Source: Dolomedes plantarius (taxonomy: Eukaryota > Arthropoda > Arachnida > Araneae > Dolomedidae). From it: a stretch of DNA of 64,000 bases. The stretch spans positions 59,644,935 through 59,708,934 of the forward strand of contig OU015493.1 of NCBI GenBank assembly GCA_907164885.2, given 5' to 3'. Positions within the stretch are counted from its first letter, which is position 1. Every line of letters starts with the position of its first letter. Shown piece by piece: positions 49,931-63,300 of the stretch. The translations under genes were made by a program, and so were the position numbers. The notes under the pieces are model-generated. The model searched no databases and was not told the origin of the DNA. It saw only the letters and a program-made list of their open reading frames with translations.

Positions 49931-50593
49931 AATATGAATAATAATTCGCCTTACTACGTTAAAGAAATGTCTAAAAACGAAATATTTGGTTTCTAAACCT
50001 AAATAGTTAAATGAAATATATATCTTTTGTCTTTTCTAAATATCCAATTATTCTTGATATTCTTCTGCTCTTGTATTTAAACTTGTTTGTCTCTTACTTC
50101 TTATTTATTTTTTCACGCTCTCATTTTTAATAAATGACTTGAGAAGCTGCATTCTTTTATAAACACTTGTCTTTTCGAAAAAATAGCTGTTAGTGACCTA
50201 CAATAAAGCCACTCGCTCTGAAATAACACTTTTTCCCCATTTTTTAAAAACTTTTATATTTGTTTCACCTATATTTCAAGATTCAGTTTCTACTTTTAAA
50301 CTCTTGTATATTTTTTTTTCACCCAGTATTATTGATGATATGAGGTTTCGGGTTTCGTTTATTGTTTTATATTTTACTTGCACCGTGAACAATAGGAACT
50401 ACTCACAGACATATTAATTTTCTAAGTTGCTTTCTCTACCAGCTGTCTACAGTTGTTTATATGGACTTTCTCATTGTTTCAGAGCAAAAAAAATTCAATC
50501 GTAACATAATCATCGTTTTCAATCTTTCCGCTTAACTTTTACTCGAAGTATATAATGGATATAATTAGGAAATTTTAGGTATTAATTCTGCAG
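49931..50593. other. No feature recognised
   Basis: A+T-rich spacer. The 74-codon frame at 50193-50417 has no domain. Confidence 0.6.

Positions 50594-50644
<51 letters not shown>
50594..50644. repeat. (TC)n(CA)n(TA)n compound microsatellite
   Basis: Three dinucleotide blocks in a row: about 17 bases TC, 23 bases CA and 11 bases TA. Confidence 0.97.
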
Positions 50645-50873
<229 letters not shown>

Positions 50874-50992
50874 CTGTAATAAAAGCATGCTTTGAGATTT
50901 AAATAAAAACGCCTTTCTTTATGTCCAAATAGCTTTCCAATGAATATTGCGTCCATTCTTGGACAGAAAGTATCTTGTGACGTCCAAAGAGA

Positions 50993-51002
50993 AGATCTCT
51001 CC

Positions 51003-51062
<60 letters not shown>
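50993..51062. repeat. (TC)n(TA)n compound microsatellite
   Basis: A short TC run leading into about 48 bases of TA. Confidence 0.97.
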
Positions 51063-51064
<2 letters not shown>

Positions 51065-51437
51065 AATTTTAATAATTTCGATGTCTTCGATTTCTTACAA
51101 CAGAATTTTTATTTACTACTTTTTTCTCAGTTGAAAACAGGATATAATTAATTCACAAAACTAAATTTTCCTATGAATTTATTTTAGAGTTGAAGAAGTC
51201 TCCAGAGGAACTTTTAGGTAAAGGCAAGGGAAAATTAACGTATGTTCAATGATAGAATCAGTAAATACGTTTCGAGTGCTAGTTAAAAAATTTAAGGAAA
51301 ACAACAACCATGTAATACTTTTCACTACGTTTTGTGATAAAATTAATTATGTTTGGAGAAAATTCAAAATGACTACTATCACCTGAGGTATAGATATAAC
51401 AAAACTTTATAATATTTAAGACCAAATCTTCTTCAAT

Positions 51438-51438
51438 T

Positions 51439-51489
<51 letters not shown>
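51438..51489. repeat. (TC)n(TA)n compound microsatellite
   Basis: About 14 bases TC followed by about 37 bases TA. The TC-then-TA order is the same as at 50594 and 50993. Confidence 0.97.
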
Positions 51490-51492
<3 letters not shown>

Positions 51493-51610
51493 ACACTTTC
51501 AGCAATAAGTTTTTTTTAATATTGCCTTGAACCCAATTAGCAACATATATTACATTACAGTTCATGCTACATTACGAAACAACAAAAAAAAAATACATCC
51601 TCTAATCTAA

Positions 51611-51630
51611 ATATATATATATATATATTT
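51611..51630. repeat. Short (TA)n tract
   Basis: About 18 bases of TA. Last of the cluster. Confidence 0.9.
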
Positions 51631-53479
51631 ATATTTAATGCAATAATTAATTTTTGAAAATACATATATTTGATTCATTAGGGGCTAAATAATATAATGA
51701 GTATCTCAAAATGTTTTTTATTAAAAATGATTTTTTGCAAGACATAATGCAGACAATCCGCTTTTTAATACAATTTATGGCTCTAAAAAATAAACAACTA
51801 GAACCACGAAATGTTATTGAGTCTAATGTCCGAAATCCATCAGCAGAGAAATGTTTCTACCCGACTGCCTTTAAAGCCCTCGCAAATACTTTTACTTTTT
51901 CTATCAGCGACCCATAATTTGCAGGAAAAAGGGAGAAGGATAAAATAGAAAAGGAAATGCATTAAGGTGCGAAACCTTCATTTTTGTCTGTGATGGATTT
52001 CAGACCGTGTCTGTAGGTGGCGCTGTAAAGTAATAAAACATAGCCGTGGGTATGTCTGAAAAAAAAGGGGTAATAAAAGTATTTTGACCCTATCCGAAGT
52101 CATAAACAACTATGTTTTTTTTCTTTTTAATATTATTATTATTGTGATTTTACGTGAGCACCTTCTAAAGTTATTGTTATGGGTTAAAATTGAAAAAAAA
52201 CCACAAAGTAACCGATGTCATAGGTTTTTCCAGGAAATGAACATAGAAAATTTTCTGATGTAGGCAAGCTATAAAGGGTAATAGAGGTCCATATAATTTT
52301 GCTAATTTTACCCGTATTTGAACTCACCGGAAAAAAAAACCGACCAATTATTAAATTTAACTTGAATGTCGTCAACGCATACAAGCAATATTTATTTCTT
52401 GATTTCTCTCTGGGGTATCTTATGCAGTTATTTCCCAGTTGTAAACGAAAATAAAACGCATTTAAATATATTACATAGTCTGAGAGCATATCACTCCATT
52501 TATAAAGTTATTTTTAAAGGCCCTATTAAAAGATTGATAATGATAACTTCGCTTTATGTTTGGCTCCGGTATAACGATATGAAAATTGATGTACATAAAG
52601 TATACATAATATTTAATAATTGGGTAACGTTATAACGAAATATTTATAATGACTATGCTTTAGATACTTTTTGAATACGTATCTTTATATACATATTTAA
52701 TCATCCTGTAATATTAATTTAGCCTCTGTAAATATAGGTAGTATAAACTATAAAAAAATAATTGGGAACTTCGAAAATAAAAAATAAAAAATCTTGCAAT
52801 TCGAGGAAATTTTACCCTAAGTATGCTTTCTAGAATTTTGCCATGTCTCGTTACAACGTCACCCGAAATAGCCATGATTCCGCTTAGTGTTCGTTTCAAC
52901 AATAAGTACTTGTTATTGAAGAGAGCTAATTTCTGTTTGTTGATCAGCCGTCATTTCCTCATTATAAGCAAATTTGACCATTTTTTTTTTCTAAAGATTA
53001 TGAGTGGGTGCTTTCTTTTTCTATTTCTTTACGGCACTTCTTTAGTTTTTGTCCATTTTACAAGAATTTATTTCGTAGCCCTATTAGTGAAAGCTTTAAT
53101 CCATTTTACAAAAAGTTTCATAAATATGTAATGTTGCTCTTGTCTGAGTGCATTATGCAAATGGAACCAACTAAATGTTTTCAATGACATGGAATGAAAA
53201 GTTTTTCAGACACCTACTAACATAGCAGGTAAAATTTTGTTAAAATAACATAATATGCTGGTAAATCAGCTGACTTTATAATTACATTTTTTTTCTTTTT
53301 TGAGGGCGCAGAAATATTCTTACGCGTTCAAAATTGCTAAAGAGAACTTTCACCATTAATTGATTGTATCACCGGTATGCTGCGCGAAATAAACAGCGAA
53401 GTTTATGATATAACAAGAAAAAACACTTGAAACCAAATATGGTATCAAAGGCTACCAATCCAGTCTTTGTTTGTTTTTA
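51631..53479. other. A+T-rich sequence, no gene recognised
   Basis: Short frames at 52184-52489 minus and 52823-53131 plus have no domain. A CTCF-like motif is listed separately. Confidence 0.55.
52014..52024 (+). promoter_or_regulatory. CTCF-like motif
   Basis: TAGGTGGCGCT matches the AGGTGGCGCT-type CTCF core known from insects. It sits in a small less A+T-rich patch. Motif only. Confidence 0.25.
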
Positions 53480-53880
53480 GTTACTTTTCTGGTCACGTGG
53501 GAAATAACCGGTCGCAGTTTAGAGATGAGCGTTTCAAAAGTGGATTTCACATAATACGAACAGACCGAAAGGTCAACTGCAACCGCATGCCTGTGAACCT
53601 GACCTGAAGTCGCCATATAAGCACTTGCGGTGTCGGTGGAAGGGAGACGTCATAAGTGACGTAATTGAAAGTATTGGCGACCCCGTTACAACGAAGGTGA
53701 GAGGATTGAGGTTGTCGTATAAACACACCCAGAGGTGGTGAAACCGCCAGAAATGTCTCAGATTAAATGAGCTGTTAATTACCAGCATCTGGGAGCGCTT
53801 TCGTAACGTTTCACAGTGTTTGCCAACCCTGCGGAATTACCGTGTTCAAGAAAACATTCGCTAATGTGGAGCATCTTGAA
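53480..53880. promoter_or_regulatory. CpG-enriched island with CRE-type sites
   Basis: The island contains GTCACGTGG (53492, E-box) and GACGTCATAAGTGACGTAAT (53647-53666), two CRE/ATF-type sites a few bases apart. A minus-strand frame (53573-53788, 71 codons) has no domain. Promoter or enhancer is possible; no splice donor of high quality was noticed. Confidence 0.3.
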
Positions 53881-55799
53881 ATCGTGAGACGAATCTGCTA
53901 AAAACTTCCTGTAAACATTCTGATCTCTTTTACTTTTTAGTCGGTTAGTAGCCTAAAACTGTACATCCAGAAATTATGGAATTCCGTAGATCATAGGTTT
54001 GCATACTGGTTCCGTGTAGTTAATGGTTGCCTATGTATGATGTCTTAAAGATTCTAAAAAATATTCGAATATTCACGACATTTCGAACCATAAACTCTGA
54101 TTGTTATTTGAAAACCAAATCAGCAACTTTTCTATCAGTGAGTCGATTAAAAAATTATCAATATTATACACTTTACTGATGTTTATCAGAGTTTTCCATA
54201 TTAAAAAATTGATAAATACTCCAGGTCATTTCCACATTTGAAACTGATGAATCTTTGATCAATCTATAAAAACATCTTTACGGGATGAATCGTACGAATA
54301 GAATATCCACCGACAGAAACAAAGAGATTAATTATAGATAATTGTTAAGGAATCCTTTGTAATTTAGTGGTAGCAAGTTCTAAAATATGATAAAATGATA
54401 CTTGAAAATTTAAATATTTGGTGATTAAAATGGTCTTGCTTTTCTCCGAAAATATTTCCAGGATATTTTCAGCAAGGAAAAATTGTATTTGCCTCAAAAC
54501 TTGCGTGCCAAAGCATGAATAAATACTTGTGAATCCAATTTTTTAAAAATAAATCCAAATATGATTGACTACCTGAATATTACTTAGCCTGAAAAATTGA
54601 TAAGAAATGATTGTTTGCTTTTTATTGCTTATATGTTTTACTCCTTTTGTAAGTTTTGTTCCTATTTTGTGGATAGATGGGTTGATAAGTACTCGTATTT
54701 GAAGAGTTTTCAGCATTGTATAGTTTTAGGGATTGTTGAATTTAATAGTATTTAAAACATTTTCTTTAATTTTCATTTTATCTGTTTAGTTAAATCCGAC
54801 TTCTATCAGTTCAGGAAAGATATTGATTTAATACCCAGCGCTAAACTGTACTGAAGTAATGATTGGTTTTGTTGTATATTTAGCTCAGTACCGTACCCGG
54901 AATACATTTTTCGTCAGAGAGCTCATAATGCATGATGAAAATATAAACTCAGATGAATCTTTTTGGTCAAAACACTGTAATAATATTTGAAAGATTCTGA
55001 GTTTGTTTTCTCTTTGGAGAGAAAGGAAAGGGTCAGAAACAGGACCCTCAGGTTCTTGCTTACTTCCACGGTAATCCTTGTCTTGTTGTCCTTGAAGAGG
55101 GTGTTATCTTCAAACATGATAGTGTCGCTTCATATACAAAATTTTGAAGTACATCTTTATAAGACTTTTATTAAAATAAAAAATATGAGGCGTGGGTATT
55201 GAATTTCCAAACTCGTCTTAAATTTCTTTATGGTGTGCGGTTCACCCACAACTCAAACGTAGAAGATGTTCTTCACTTTTATCCTGGTCTCACTTTCATG
55301 AAGGTTGTCTACATAATTTTTTTTCTCTCGTTTAGGTGACAAAATGTCGGTTGGGAAAAAATAAACTGTTATCTTGTAAACCCACGCATCTCCTTCTCCC
55401 TCCCCTCTTCCTCTAGCCAGTTGTCCTCGATGGACCCTGATATCGAGTTTTTATTACGTAGGCGTTGGTCTGACAGTTTATTCCGTAGATTTCACTGAAA
55501 CGTGATCTGTAAGCGTATGATCTGCTAACGAGCCCCAATTGAAAGATAACAGTGATGGATAATCTTTTTTGTTAAAAGTTCTGGGATTTAAAATTGAAGT
55601 GATTTCCATGCTGCCTGTGGGGAGAAATATTTATACAGAGCCTTGGCTCCACCCGAAGAAGCAGACATTGGAAATAAAGAAGTTAATCTTGTGCAAGAAC
55701 AGATTTCAAGAGGGTGTGATCATGTATTCTTTTCTGCGTTCCGTCTTCAGGGATAGGCGTGGCAATCGGAAACAGTTACTTTGAAATGAATCATGTTTT
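53881..55799. other. A+T-rich sequence, no gene recognised
   Basis: Short frames only (54923-55117 minus, 54987-55202 plus, 55569-55784 plus). No domain. Confidence 0.55.
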
Positions 55800-56600
55800 A
55801 CTACAAGGATGACACCTCTGCGTCCCGCAATTTCAAATGCTGCCAAGAATCATTTAAGGAAGGGAATTTGGATGCTCCAGAAAGGAAAGTTAAAGAGATG
55901 GATGGAGAATAGGGAACCGAAAACATCTTTTTATAAGAATCTTGAAGAGAAATATCCATTTTATTAGTGACATAACATTGCCATTTCCTAGAATTTTATC
56001 ATATTTTAGTTACTAAGATTTACTTTTTAGTGTTATACGTTTCATTGAAAATTGGAAAGGGAACGAAATCCTGTCCAAAAATGTCACCTCTGAGCTTCGC
56101 TGTTTCAAAAGGTGCCAAGTATCATATTAGGGTGGGACTTGATTTAAATGGGTAGGTTAAGAGGTCTTTAAAGGATAAATAAGGAGATGGATGGATTGGA
56201 AAGACCTGAAAATATCCTTTGCCTTCCAGGATCTGGAGGAAGAATCCCTTTTTTCATTGGTATTCCATTGTCGTTATCAGGAAACATATGACACTTTAGT
56301 CACAAGCATTTAATTTTTACTGATAACCTTCAACAAGTATGTGGGGAAAATAAGGGATAGAAGTTTAAAAAAAAAATTCACTTAAAACTGTGATATCAAA
56401 TTAATCATAATTAAGAACAAGAATGTCACCAGTGAGCTTCGCTATTTCAAAAAGTGCGAAGGGAATTGAAGGATAAGTAAAAAGCTTTTTAAAAACTAAA
56501 AATATTTGTTTGCAAGGATCTTGAGGAAGAATTCATTTTTTTCATTGGCTACTAATGTCGTAGTCTGAAATCGTATAGTAATCCAGTTTCTAACCTTTCA
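55800..56600. repeat. Three-unit diverged tandem array, spacing 272 and 342 bp
   Basis: The block GACACCTCTGCGTCCCGCAA then TTTCAAATG (55811) recurs as GTCACCTCTGAGCTTCGCTG then TTTCAAAAG (56083) and GTCACCAGTGAGCTTCGCTA then TTTCAAAAAG (56425). Following blocks also align: GAGATGGATGG in units 1 and 2; GAATCTTGAAGAG, GGATCTGGAGGAAGAAT and GGATCTTGAGGAAGAAT; and TTTCATTGG in units 2 and 3. No shared open frame, so probably non-coding. Confidence 0.8.
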
Positions 56601-58319
56601 TTTTCAGCATTTAAGGCTTTTTCAATCCTGACGATAGCTGCTATTTTTCAATCACAGATTTGAAGATGCCTATTCTTGAATTATGTTTTCTGCATTTAAA
56701 AATAGACTTTTAAATAAAATGCATCTGTTATATAAAATATCATAGAACAAAGACGGCACAGATAAAGAATGGTAAGAATAAATTAATTCTTGATTAATGC
56801 GCATGTATGCATTCTTTCTAATTTCCCATGATTCAGAATTAATGGTATTTTAAGATTGTTCCCAGCATTACTCCCTTTTTGATTGATTCGTTTCTTTTCC
56901 TCACCAGCCATAACTAATGCATCATTTTGAACAAGTAATAAAAATTTTTTCTCATACATAAAAACAAATGACAGTCTGCTTTCATTTCCTGAAGAATAAG
57001 AATGTTTGGAATGAGCTTAAGTTTTCCCTGAGGCGTAGGAATAAAAACATCCATTTCTGAAAGCATTAATATTGTTTAAAAATGCCATCGTTAATTTGAT
57101 AGAGACTTGATATAAATAAATTACATGTAAGTTCTTTATCATGGGACTTTTTAATATATCTTCTAGATCGACTATCTTTTTTTTCACTTTTCATTATGGT
57201 AGATATTGCCAGCAAATCGTTATCTTTAACCAGAACAAAAAAAAAAAAAAAAAAATACAGAAAATTACGACTTCTAGCGAAAATATTTTTTTACTCAAAA
57301 TGTGTTTATAAAAATCTAAAGATTGAAAAACTTTGCATAAAAATTTAATTTATGAAAGAATTTAGAAAATAGATCGAACTCTGAAGTTATGCTAATGGGT
57401 TACATACCGTTATTAAAGCAGAAGAATTCATGTTCTTCCTTTATTTTTAATACTGAAAATATTTATTATTATTAAAAGAAACTTGTCTTTTGTGCAGCTA
57501 CAGAAGCCATCTGTTACTGCCTCATGATTTTAGTTATAATAGGCCAATCATCAAATTTAATAAAAAGCACAGAATGAATGTTCTCGCCATATGTCTGAAT
57601 ATTAAAAGTATAATCAATGGGCTCCGTAATAAGTTAGGTAAAAAGTAAAATTTTAATAGAAAAAGTGTTATTTTCATCATTTAATATTTCTTCCTTTATG
57701 GGTCTGCATTATTAAAGTAGAAAAGGTAATTCGGAGAAAAGGGTTTAATGCAATACAGTAACTAGTGAAGCCCAAAAATCAGCTTTTCTGAATCGTCAGC
57801 TATAGAATTAAAGGAAATTGTTACTATCTGTTTTGAAACATTATTCATACTACTTGCTTTGGAACCGATTTATACGTGCGTTGGAGAGGTTTGGAGATAC
57901 TTATCTTTAACCATAACGCTTTAAAAACTGTACTGCCTCCCAGACATTGACATACAATTCCACCTCATCTAAAGCTTTTAAAACCTGGACATATTTTAAA
58001 ATAGATTATCATTAAGGTATCCCGCTTGTTATACTCTTCTTGTAATTACCAATGGATGCCTTAGATCATTTCAAACTCTTGCTGTATTGTGTCAAAACAA
58101 CTTGAACCATGTATGCTATGAGGAATGGAAATAACGGCATTTCTTCTTGAGTACTGATGTACGACCCTAGAACTTCTTGACATGCAAACGTTTACTTTGC
58201 CTTAAATGTTGACAACAATGTCGAGAGCACTGTTATTACATTACGCAACTAATTACTCTTCATTGTGGATACAACAGTACTGAGAGCAGATCAGAGGACT
58301 CGAAAAGACAAACTGCAGT
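56601..58319. other. A+T-rich sequence, no gene recognised
   Basis: A 20-base poly-A run lies at 57237-57256. Nothing else. Confidence 0.6.
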
Positions 58320-58710
58320 TATGCGATAGTTTCGGCCGATTGATCACGGCAAGCCCTTGGACAACCTGTCTCGCCTAGCCACTTGGACAATGCCAGAACA
58401 TGGCGTGAAATACCAAATTAAGTACCCAATAAATTTGCTGTCAAAGAGATCTTCGACAAGAGGTCGTGGACCTTCAGCACACGTCTTGATGTCGATTGAA
58501 AACAAAAGGTGGTACCAAGTTTCTCTCCTTTCCAGCTTCTTTACGTGCCCAAAATACAAGGTAGGACCATTCTGGTGAGAATGATGGTTAAATCAAAATT
58601 CTTGTTACTTCCGCCTGCTGGGACGGCTCGTTGACTGGTCTCACGGGCAGCGCGTAATTAAATAGTCCGTTGATTTCTGTCTTCGTGCGCCACGGAACGG
58701 TTACGTTTTT
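58320..58710. other. G+C-richer island, unassigned
   Basis: Frames are open on both strands (58357-58578 plus, 73 codons; 58344-58559 minus, 71 codons) with no known domain. A possible weak donor (ACAAG|GTAGGA) is near 58560. Exon or non-coding element cannot be decided. Confidence 0.25.
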
Positions 58711-58982
58711 TGTTTGAGGCATATGTTTTCCCCAATAGCTCTCATATTGTGTCTCCTTTTGTCATTGTTTCGTTTTGTGCAAGACGATGGTACGAATGCT
58801 GTATCTTGAAATTGCTTTTGATTTGTACTCACATTTTTATGTGTTCTTCTTTATGTCGTTTCCGCTTGATACCATTGACCTCTGGTAGTGTAATTGTATT
58901 GCTGTTTTCTTAAACTTTCACTTTTTTCTGAAATGATGTATGCTGAAATTTTATAGGGAACCATTCTTTGTACTTTGTTTCA
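58711..58982. other. No feature recognised
   Basis: Spacer before the MITE. Nothing supported. Confidence 0.6.
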
Positions 58983-58990
58983 GTTCTATA
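58983..58990. repeat. Target-site duplication, left (GTTCTATA)
   Basis: An exact 8-base match to 59114-59121 on the other side of the MITE. Confidence 0.85.
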
Positions 58991-59113
58991 CAGTGGTGCA
59001 CCCAGGATTTTTTCTTTGGGGAGGGGGGCCGAGATGAACGGATAAAAATATTTATAATGCTATTTCTTTGGGGGGGACAGGGCCCTTTGCCCCCCCCCCT
59101 GGATGTGCCTCTG
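58991..59113. mobile_element. hAT-type MITE, copy 2 (123 bp)
   Basis: It starts CAGTGGTGCACCCAGGATTT and ends with the approximate inverse (CCTGGATGTGCCTCTG), bounded by the perfect 8-base duplication GTTCTATA. It shares with copy 1 (9661-9814) the ends, the facing G- and C-runs, and the interior GATGAACGGATAAAAATATT. It lacks about 20 interior bases present in copy 1. The different target sequences show two independent insertions of one family. Confidence 0.92.
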
Positions 59114-59121
59114 GTTCTATA

Positions 59122-60059
59122 GCTCAGTTATCATGTGCAAGACATCGTAGAGAGTTCAAAACTTCCCAGGAAAATCACGATCCGGGAAATAGATTTACGA
59201 AGCCATGGGAAAAATAAAAGATCTGAGTTCTGAGTCAGGGATTTTTCTATCCCGTTTTCTAGATTTAGGAACAGACAATTCGATCATATAACTGTAGAAT
59301 CTTACTTCTAAAATCTTCTAATTATTGTTATAGTAAAAAAAAATTATACATATTTACCATTTTAGACACTTTTTTTCTAAAATTATCAGAAAGTTTCAGC
59401 TTTGAAACATCTCGATAGAATGGGATTTACAAAAGCAGTTAAACTTGGGGGCTTTAAAAATTAATATATAGTTTTAGTTTCATTATGTATTCCATGTAAT
59501 TTCTAAGCAGTTGTTTTTTGTATTATTTAAAAAAAATTCCTTCAAGAATTGAAAGGGAAAAACTTCGTTGAGTTTCATTATTAAATTGTCCTCATGTCTG
59601 TTTTCATAACACTTGCAAAACAGTATTTTCCCCAATAATTTAGGCAGTTCTGATTTTTCCCCTGATGGAGAAGAAAGCATAAAAATACGAGCATTGTACC
59701 TGGCAACGTAATCATCCATGAAACACGCGGTTTGCAGTATTGAACTCTAAAAGTTCCCCAGTGGGAATTAAGTCAAGAAAACAAAAATGTGCTTTTTTGA
59801 AAATTTTGTACATCGGGCACATTTAAAACATTATCATTTTGCAATTCCTGCTGCAATAGAATACACGTATTAGGCTTCTTTCTTCCCGGTTCCTATTGTG
59901 GAATCTGGAAAATATTTCAGGAAAATAAGGACTCGGAGATATAAAGTGATACTAGCTCCTCAAGTAATTTTTGTATCTGGACCGCCATAAAAAGGAAACG
60001 ATAAAAAAAAGAAATTATGATTCCATTTCCAATACTAGCAGATAATTAGAAAGACATTC
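59122..60059. other. A+T-rich sequence, no gene recognised
   Basis: The 78-codon minus-strand frame at 59483-59719 has no domain. Nothing else. Confidence 0.55.
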
Positions 60060-60405
60060 ATGCGCGTCGCTCACACAAAGAGCGTCGGTGAATCCCTCAG
60101 GTTGGGCAGTTCTCTTTTCAATCAAGAAGCGATCTGCTGTGGCGACCTCCAGAATTGTCCTAGATCCGACAACCTCCTTCTTCAGCACACACCCACGCGA
60201 ATTGACCCAATTCGGAGCGATAGAGGTGGCCTCAAGACAACCAGACTGGGTAGATTATTTGGGAAAAAGAGGATGACAACGGCGGATAAGGGTGCGAACG
60301 TGAATGGATCACGTGCTGGTTGTTACTTTGTCGATGAAATGCGTGTTCAAAACATTTCCCACGAATTAGAGGTGTGTCTTGTGGAGCTAACTGATACTTA
60401 ATTCT
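60060..60405. other. G+C-richer island with a 113-codon frame, unassigned
   Basis: A plus-strand frame at 60060-60401 begins MRVAHTKSVGESLRLG and is the most compositionally distinct frame in this part of the window. I recognise no domain. A second plus-strand frame (60088-60276) overlaps it. The flanks drop sharply to A+T-rich sequence. Single exon, non-coding element or chance are all possible. Confidence 0.25.
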
Positions 60406-62999
60406 CTATATGACATGATGGCATTAGCATTAAGTTTAAATTTTTGAATCGCCTGTTTAGATAGTTTTATGCGGCAAAATGATGAGATATCGTTTTCGGA
60501 CAATTTAATTTTTGTATAAATATAATTTATTTTATTTTAACCAGAGAATTTTTTACGTTGTTTACTTAAGATGTAATGGGGTGGGATGTACTTTTTATAA
60601 TTTAAATATTTTATAAAACGCAAAACAGTTAATGCGATACATAAATTGTCATTTGTTTTTAAACTGAAGGCGTTAAGTCAATCGACATCACAGATTTTTA
60701 AACCCAATGTTGAGATCAGGAGAATTTTTCTCCCGATATTTTTTCCCCAATCGCATTAGCAAATACGTATTTTTGAATTCTTCTCTTTTTTGCGTAGAAA
60801 AGTAAACGTTTCAATAAAGAGTACATAGATTTTAAAATTTTAAATTTTTGAGAGTTTTATTTTTTAGGGAACATTTATTTAATGGTATCTACAAAATGGT
60901 GGCTACAAAAGTAAAATCACTTTTTGAAAATAATAAATTAAAATTATAAGATGTTTACAGGACACACGCACTGCATAATAAGATTTATTTTTAAGTGAAG
61001 AAAACAGAATTCTAAAATAAGCATTAGCTATTCTGTATAAGAAAAATACTGTGCGAGAAATTCCCCATAAACCAACATTCGAAATGATGATCTGTAAGGT
61101 CCACTGATATACATTCTTAAAAATTTAGATTGTAATAATTTATTCAGTCGAATGGAAATTTTCAGAACAGTAGCATAGGCCCAATCTTTAATATTCAATA
61201 GAGAGATGTCCAGGTATCGAGGAGATATCTATTTAGCCTTCCTAATATTGCTTTAACCCTTTGGTTTTTTTTAAATCGCGATGTCTGCTTTGAAATGTGT
61301 TTTAAAGCGTTACGAGTAGAAAGTTTGATTTTTAAAATAATCAGGAAAAAAATTATTTGTAGAAGTACTTCTTTTTACATTGGTACGAATTTTTACTCTT
61401 ATGAACTTGCATTATTACATTATTCCTTCGAATTAAGTATTTATTCTATATCGTATAAAATAGTTCTTATAGTAGTTCCTTTCCTTTACCCCAAATAATC
61501 CCTTGGTATGGAAACATATATCCCAATTCATCTGAAAAAATATATTTAATAAAATATTGCAAGCACTCAAAAGTGGAATGGTTCAAAGATTTTTTGCCAA
61601 ACAAAAATCCTCTTAAGAAAAAGTCAAGAATACATTCTTTACACGTAGCACTGAATAAGAGGTAAATTTCTCCAACTATCATTTCTGCAACTCGTGGGGG
61701 AAAATCTTTATTCTTGTTATCTCATACACTAGGAGTTATAGAACTAATACTCGTTAAAAATGACCTTCAAATTTTTCACCTTTCTATCTCGTTCTGCAGA
61801 CAGTAATTATATTTGGCAATATGTCAAACTTTTTTAATGGTAGATAGTCATTTACGTTCATATTGATACGGATGAAAGCTTTTGTTTCGAACACAGAAAT
61901 TAAAATTACTTTCCGTTTAGAAGTTAAAATTATTTTCGGGCACGATGTAAGACATCTATGGCTTTCAAGCAGACAATGCAAGTCATTTATGCTTCAATGA
62001 AATTCTCTTGTAGAGAGAGGAAAAGACTTACCTCGTTCTGTACTGGGAAACATTGCAACTTTTGTTAGTGGCTTTCAATTTTTTTTCCTCTTTGTCCACA
62101 TTAAACACGATTACGTCAAAGCCTTGGCATTACATTCGATTACTGAATTATGAAAAACTTACGTTACTTACTGCTGTTTTGCATTCTATCAATCTTAAGA
62201 TTAATCCCATACTTTCCTTTAAAGTCCAGATAGGAAAAAAGGTTTATCAAGTTGTCCAAATAAATTGCGTTGAAAGGTTCCTGCTACGATTTAGCTCTGC
62301 TTTTTAATCATTCTACTTTTTCTCTCATTCTCTCCTATTTAGTGATTAAGAGAAATAATCGAATCATTTTAGTATATTTTTTGATGTGATTTATTTGAAC
62401 AACCCTTTAAACTTTTTATCCTACTTTGAACTTAAAAGAAAAATGTTTGCCTTTATCTAAATATCAATAAAATAGGAAACAACAATAAACATCCTAAACT
62501 TTGAATGCTTTCAAAGCTTTCTTTGACTAAAAATAAAACTGCAAAAATGTAGATTGCTCCATCTAGTTACTTGATCATTTTTATCGCGCATCTGCACTTG
62601 ACATCTCTTGCTATTTATATTAAAAAGAGAAGGCCGAAAATTTTATTGCGAAATCATAGTGATTAGAGAAATTACGCACGAACTGTGGGAGAATGTCCCG
62701 TCCTTACGACAATCCAAATTATGGTGGCTTGACTTATAACCTTTGTTTTGCTTTGCCAAAATTACGGTAAAACAAATCAAAATCTTCAGTAAAAGCATAT
62801 CATTTCAAAAGCTGAGACATGATTATATCCTTTATGGAAGGTCTTATTGTTGAAAACACTCTCCTTTCTCCAAGCATCCCAAATATTTCAGCAATCACAT
62901 TATCACTCTATTTAAATATAATTCCACTACTGTTATTCAATATTGTTCAGCTGAGTTGTAGACTCTTTTGGAAGTCTGAGTTTATTTCGATCGTGATGT
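60406..62999. other. A+T-rich sequence, no gene recognised
   Basis: Short frames only. Nothing supported. Confidence 0.6.
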
Positions 63000-63300
63000 C
63001 ATTATGCAGAAACTTGCTGCCCCGGAGTAGGCGGTCTTGCACACAGCAGAGTGGCATGCGGCCGAAAACATTTAGGTCATTTTGAGCCGCTAGTCCACGC
63101 CTTAAAGTGGAAGGACAATGCGCAACTGGTCTTAATCGCCTATTTCTTTGTTGCTGCCGTTTCCAAACTGGATCTGTTGTCTTTCTGTTTTGGCATTGTG
63201 TATACCAGTCTTGTTGGAGTTTTGTTCGCAGATCATGATAAACAGGGCTCTTTCCTCTGCTAATTTGATCAACGGCAGTTCAATAATCGAGCTCAATGAA
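63000..63300. other. G+C-richer patch with a hydrophobic frame, unassigned
   Basis: The plus-strand frame at 63051-63263 (70 codons) holds a long hydrophobic run (LVLIAYFFVAAV, then LLSFCFGIVYTSLVGVLF), which could be one or two membrane segments. An overlapping frame (63148-63459) is also hydrophobic. T-rich plus-strand sequence gives such runs by chance, and I cannot tie it to a family. Confidence 0.2.

Noticed and set aside
59117..59165. tRNA gene (TAGCTCAGTTAT followed by AGTTCAAAACTT)
   Set aside because: The second box is poor, no cloverleaf forms, and the first box overlaps the MITE target duplication.
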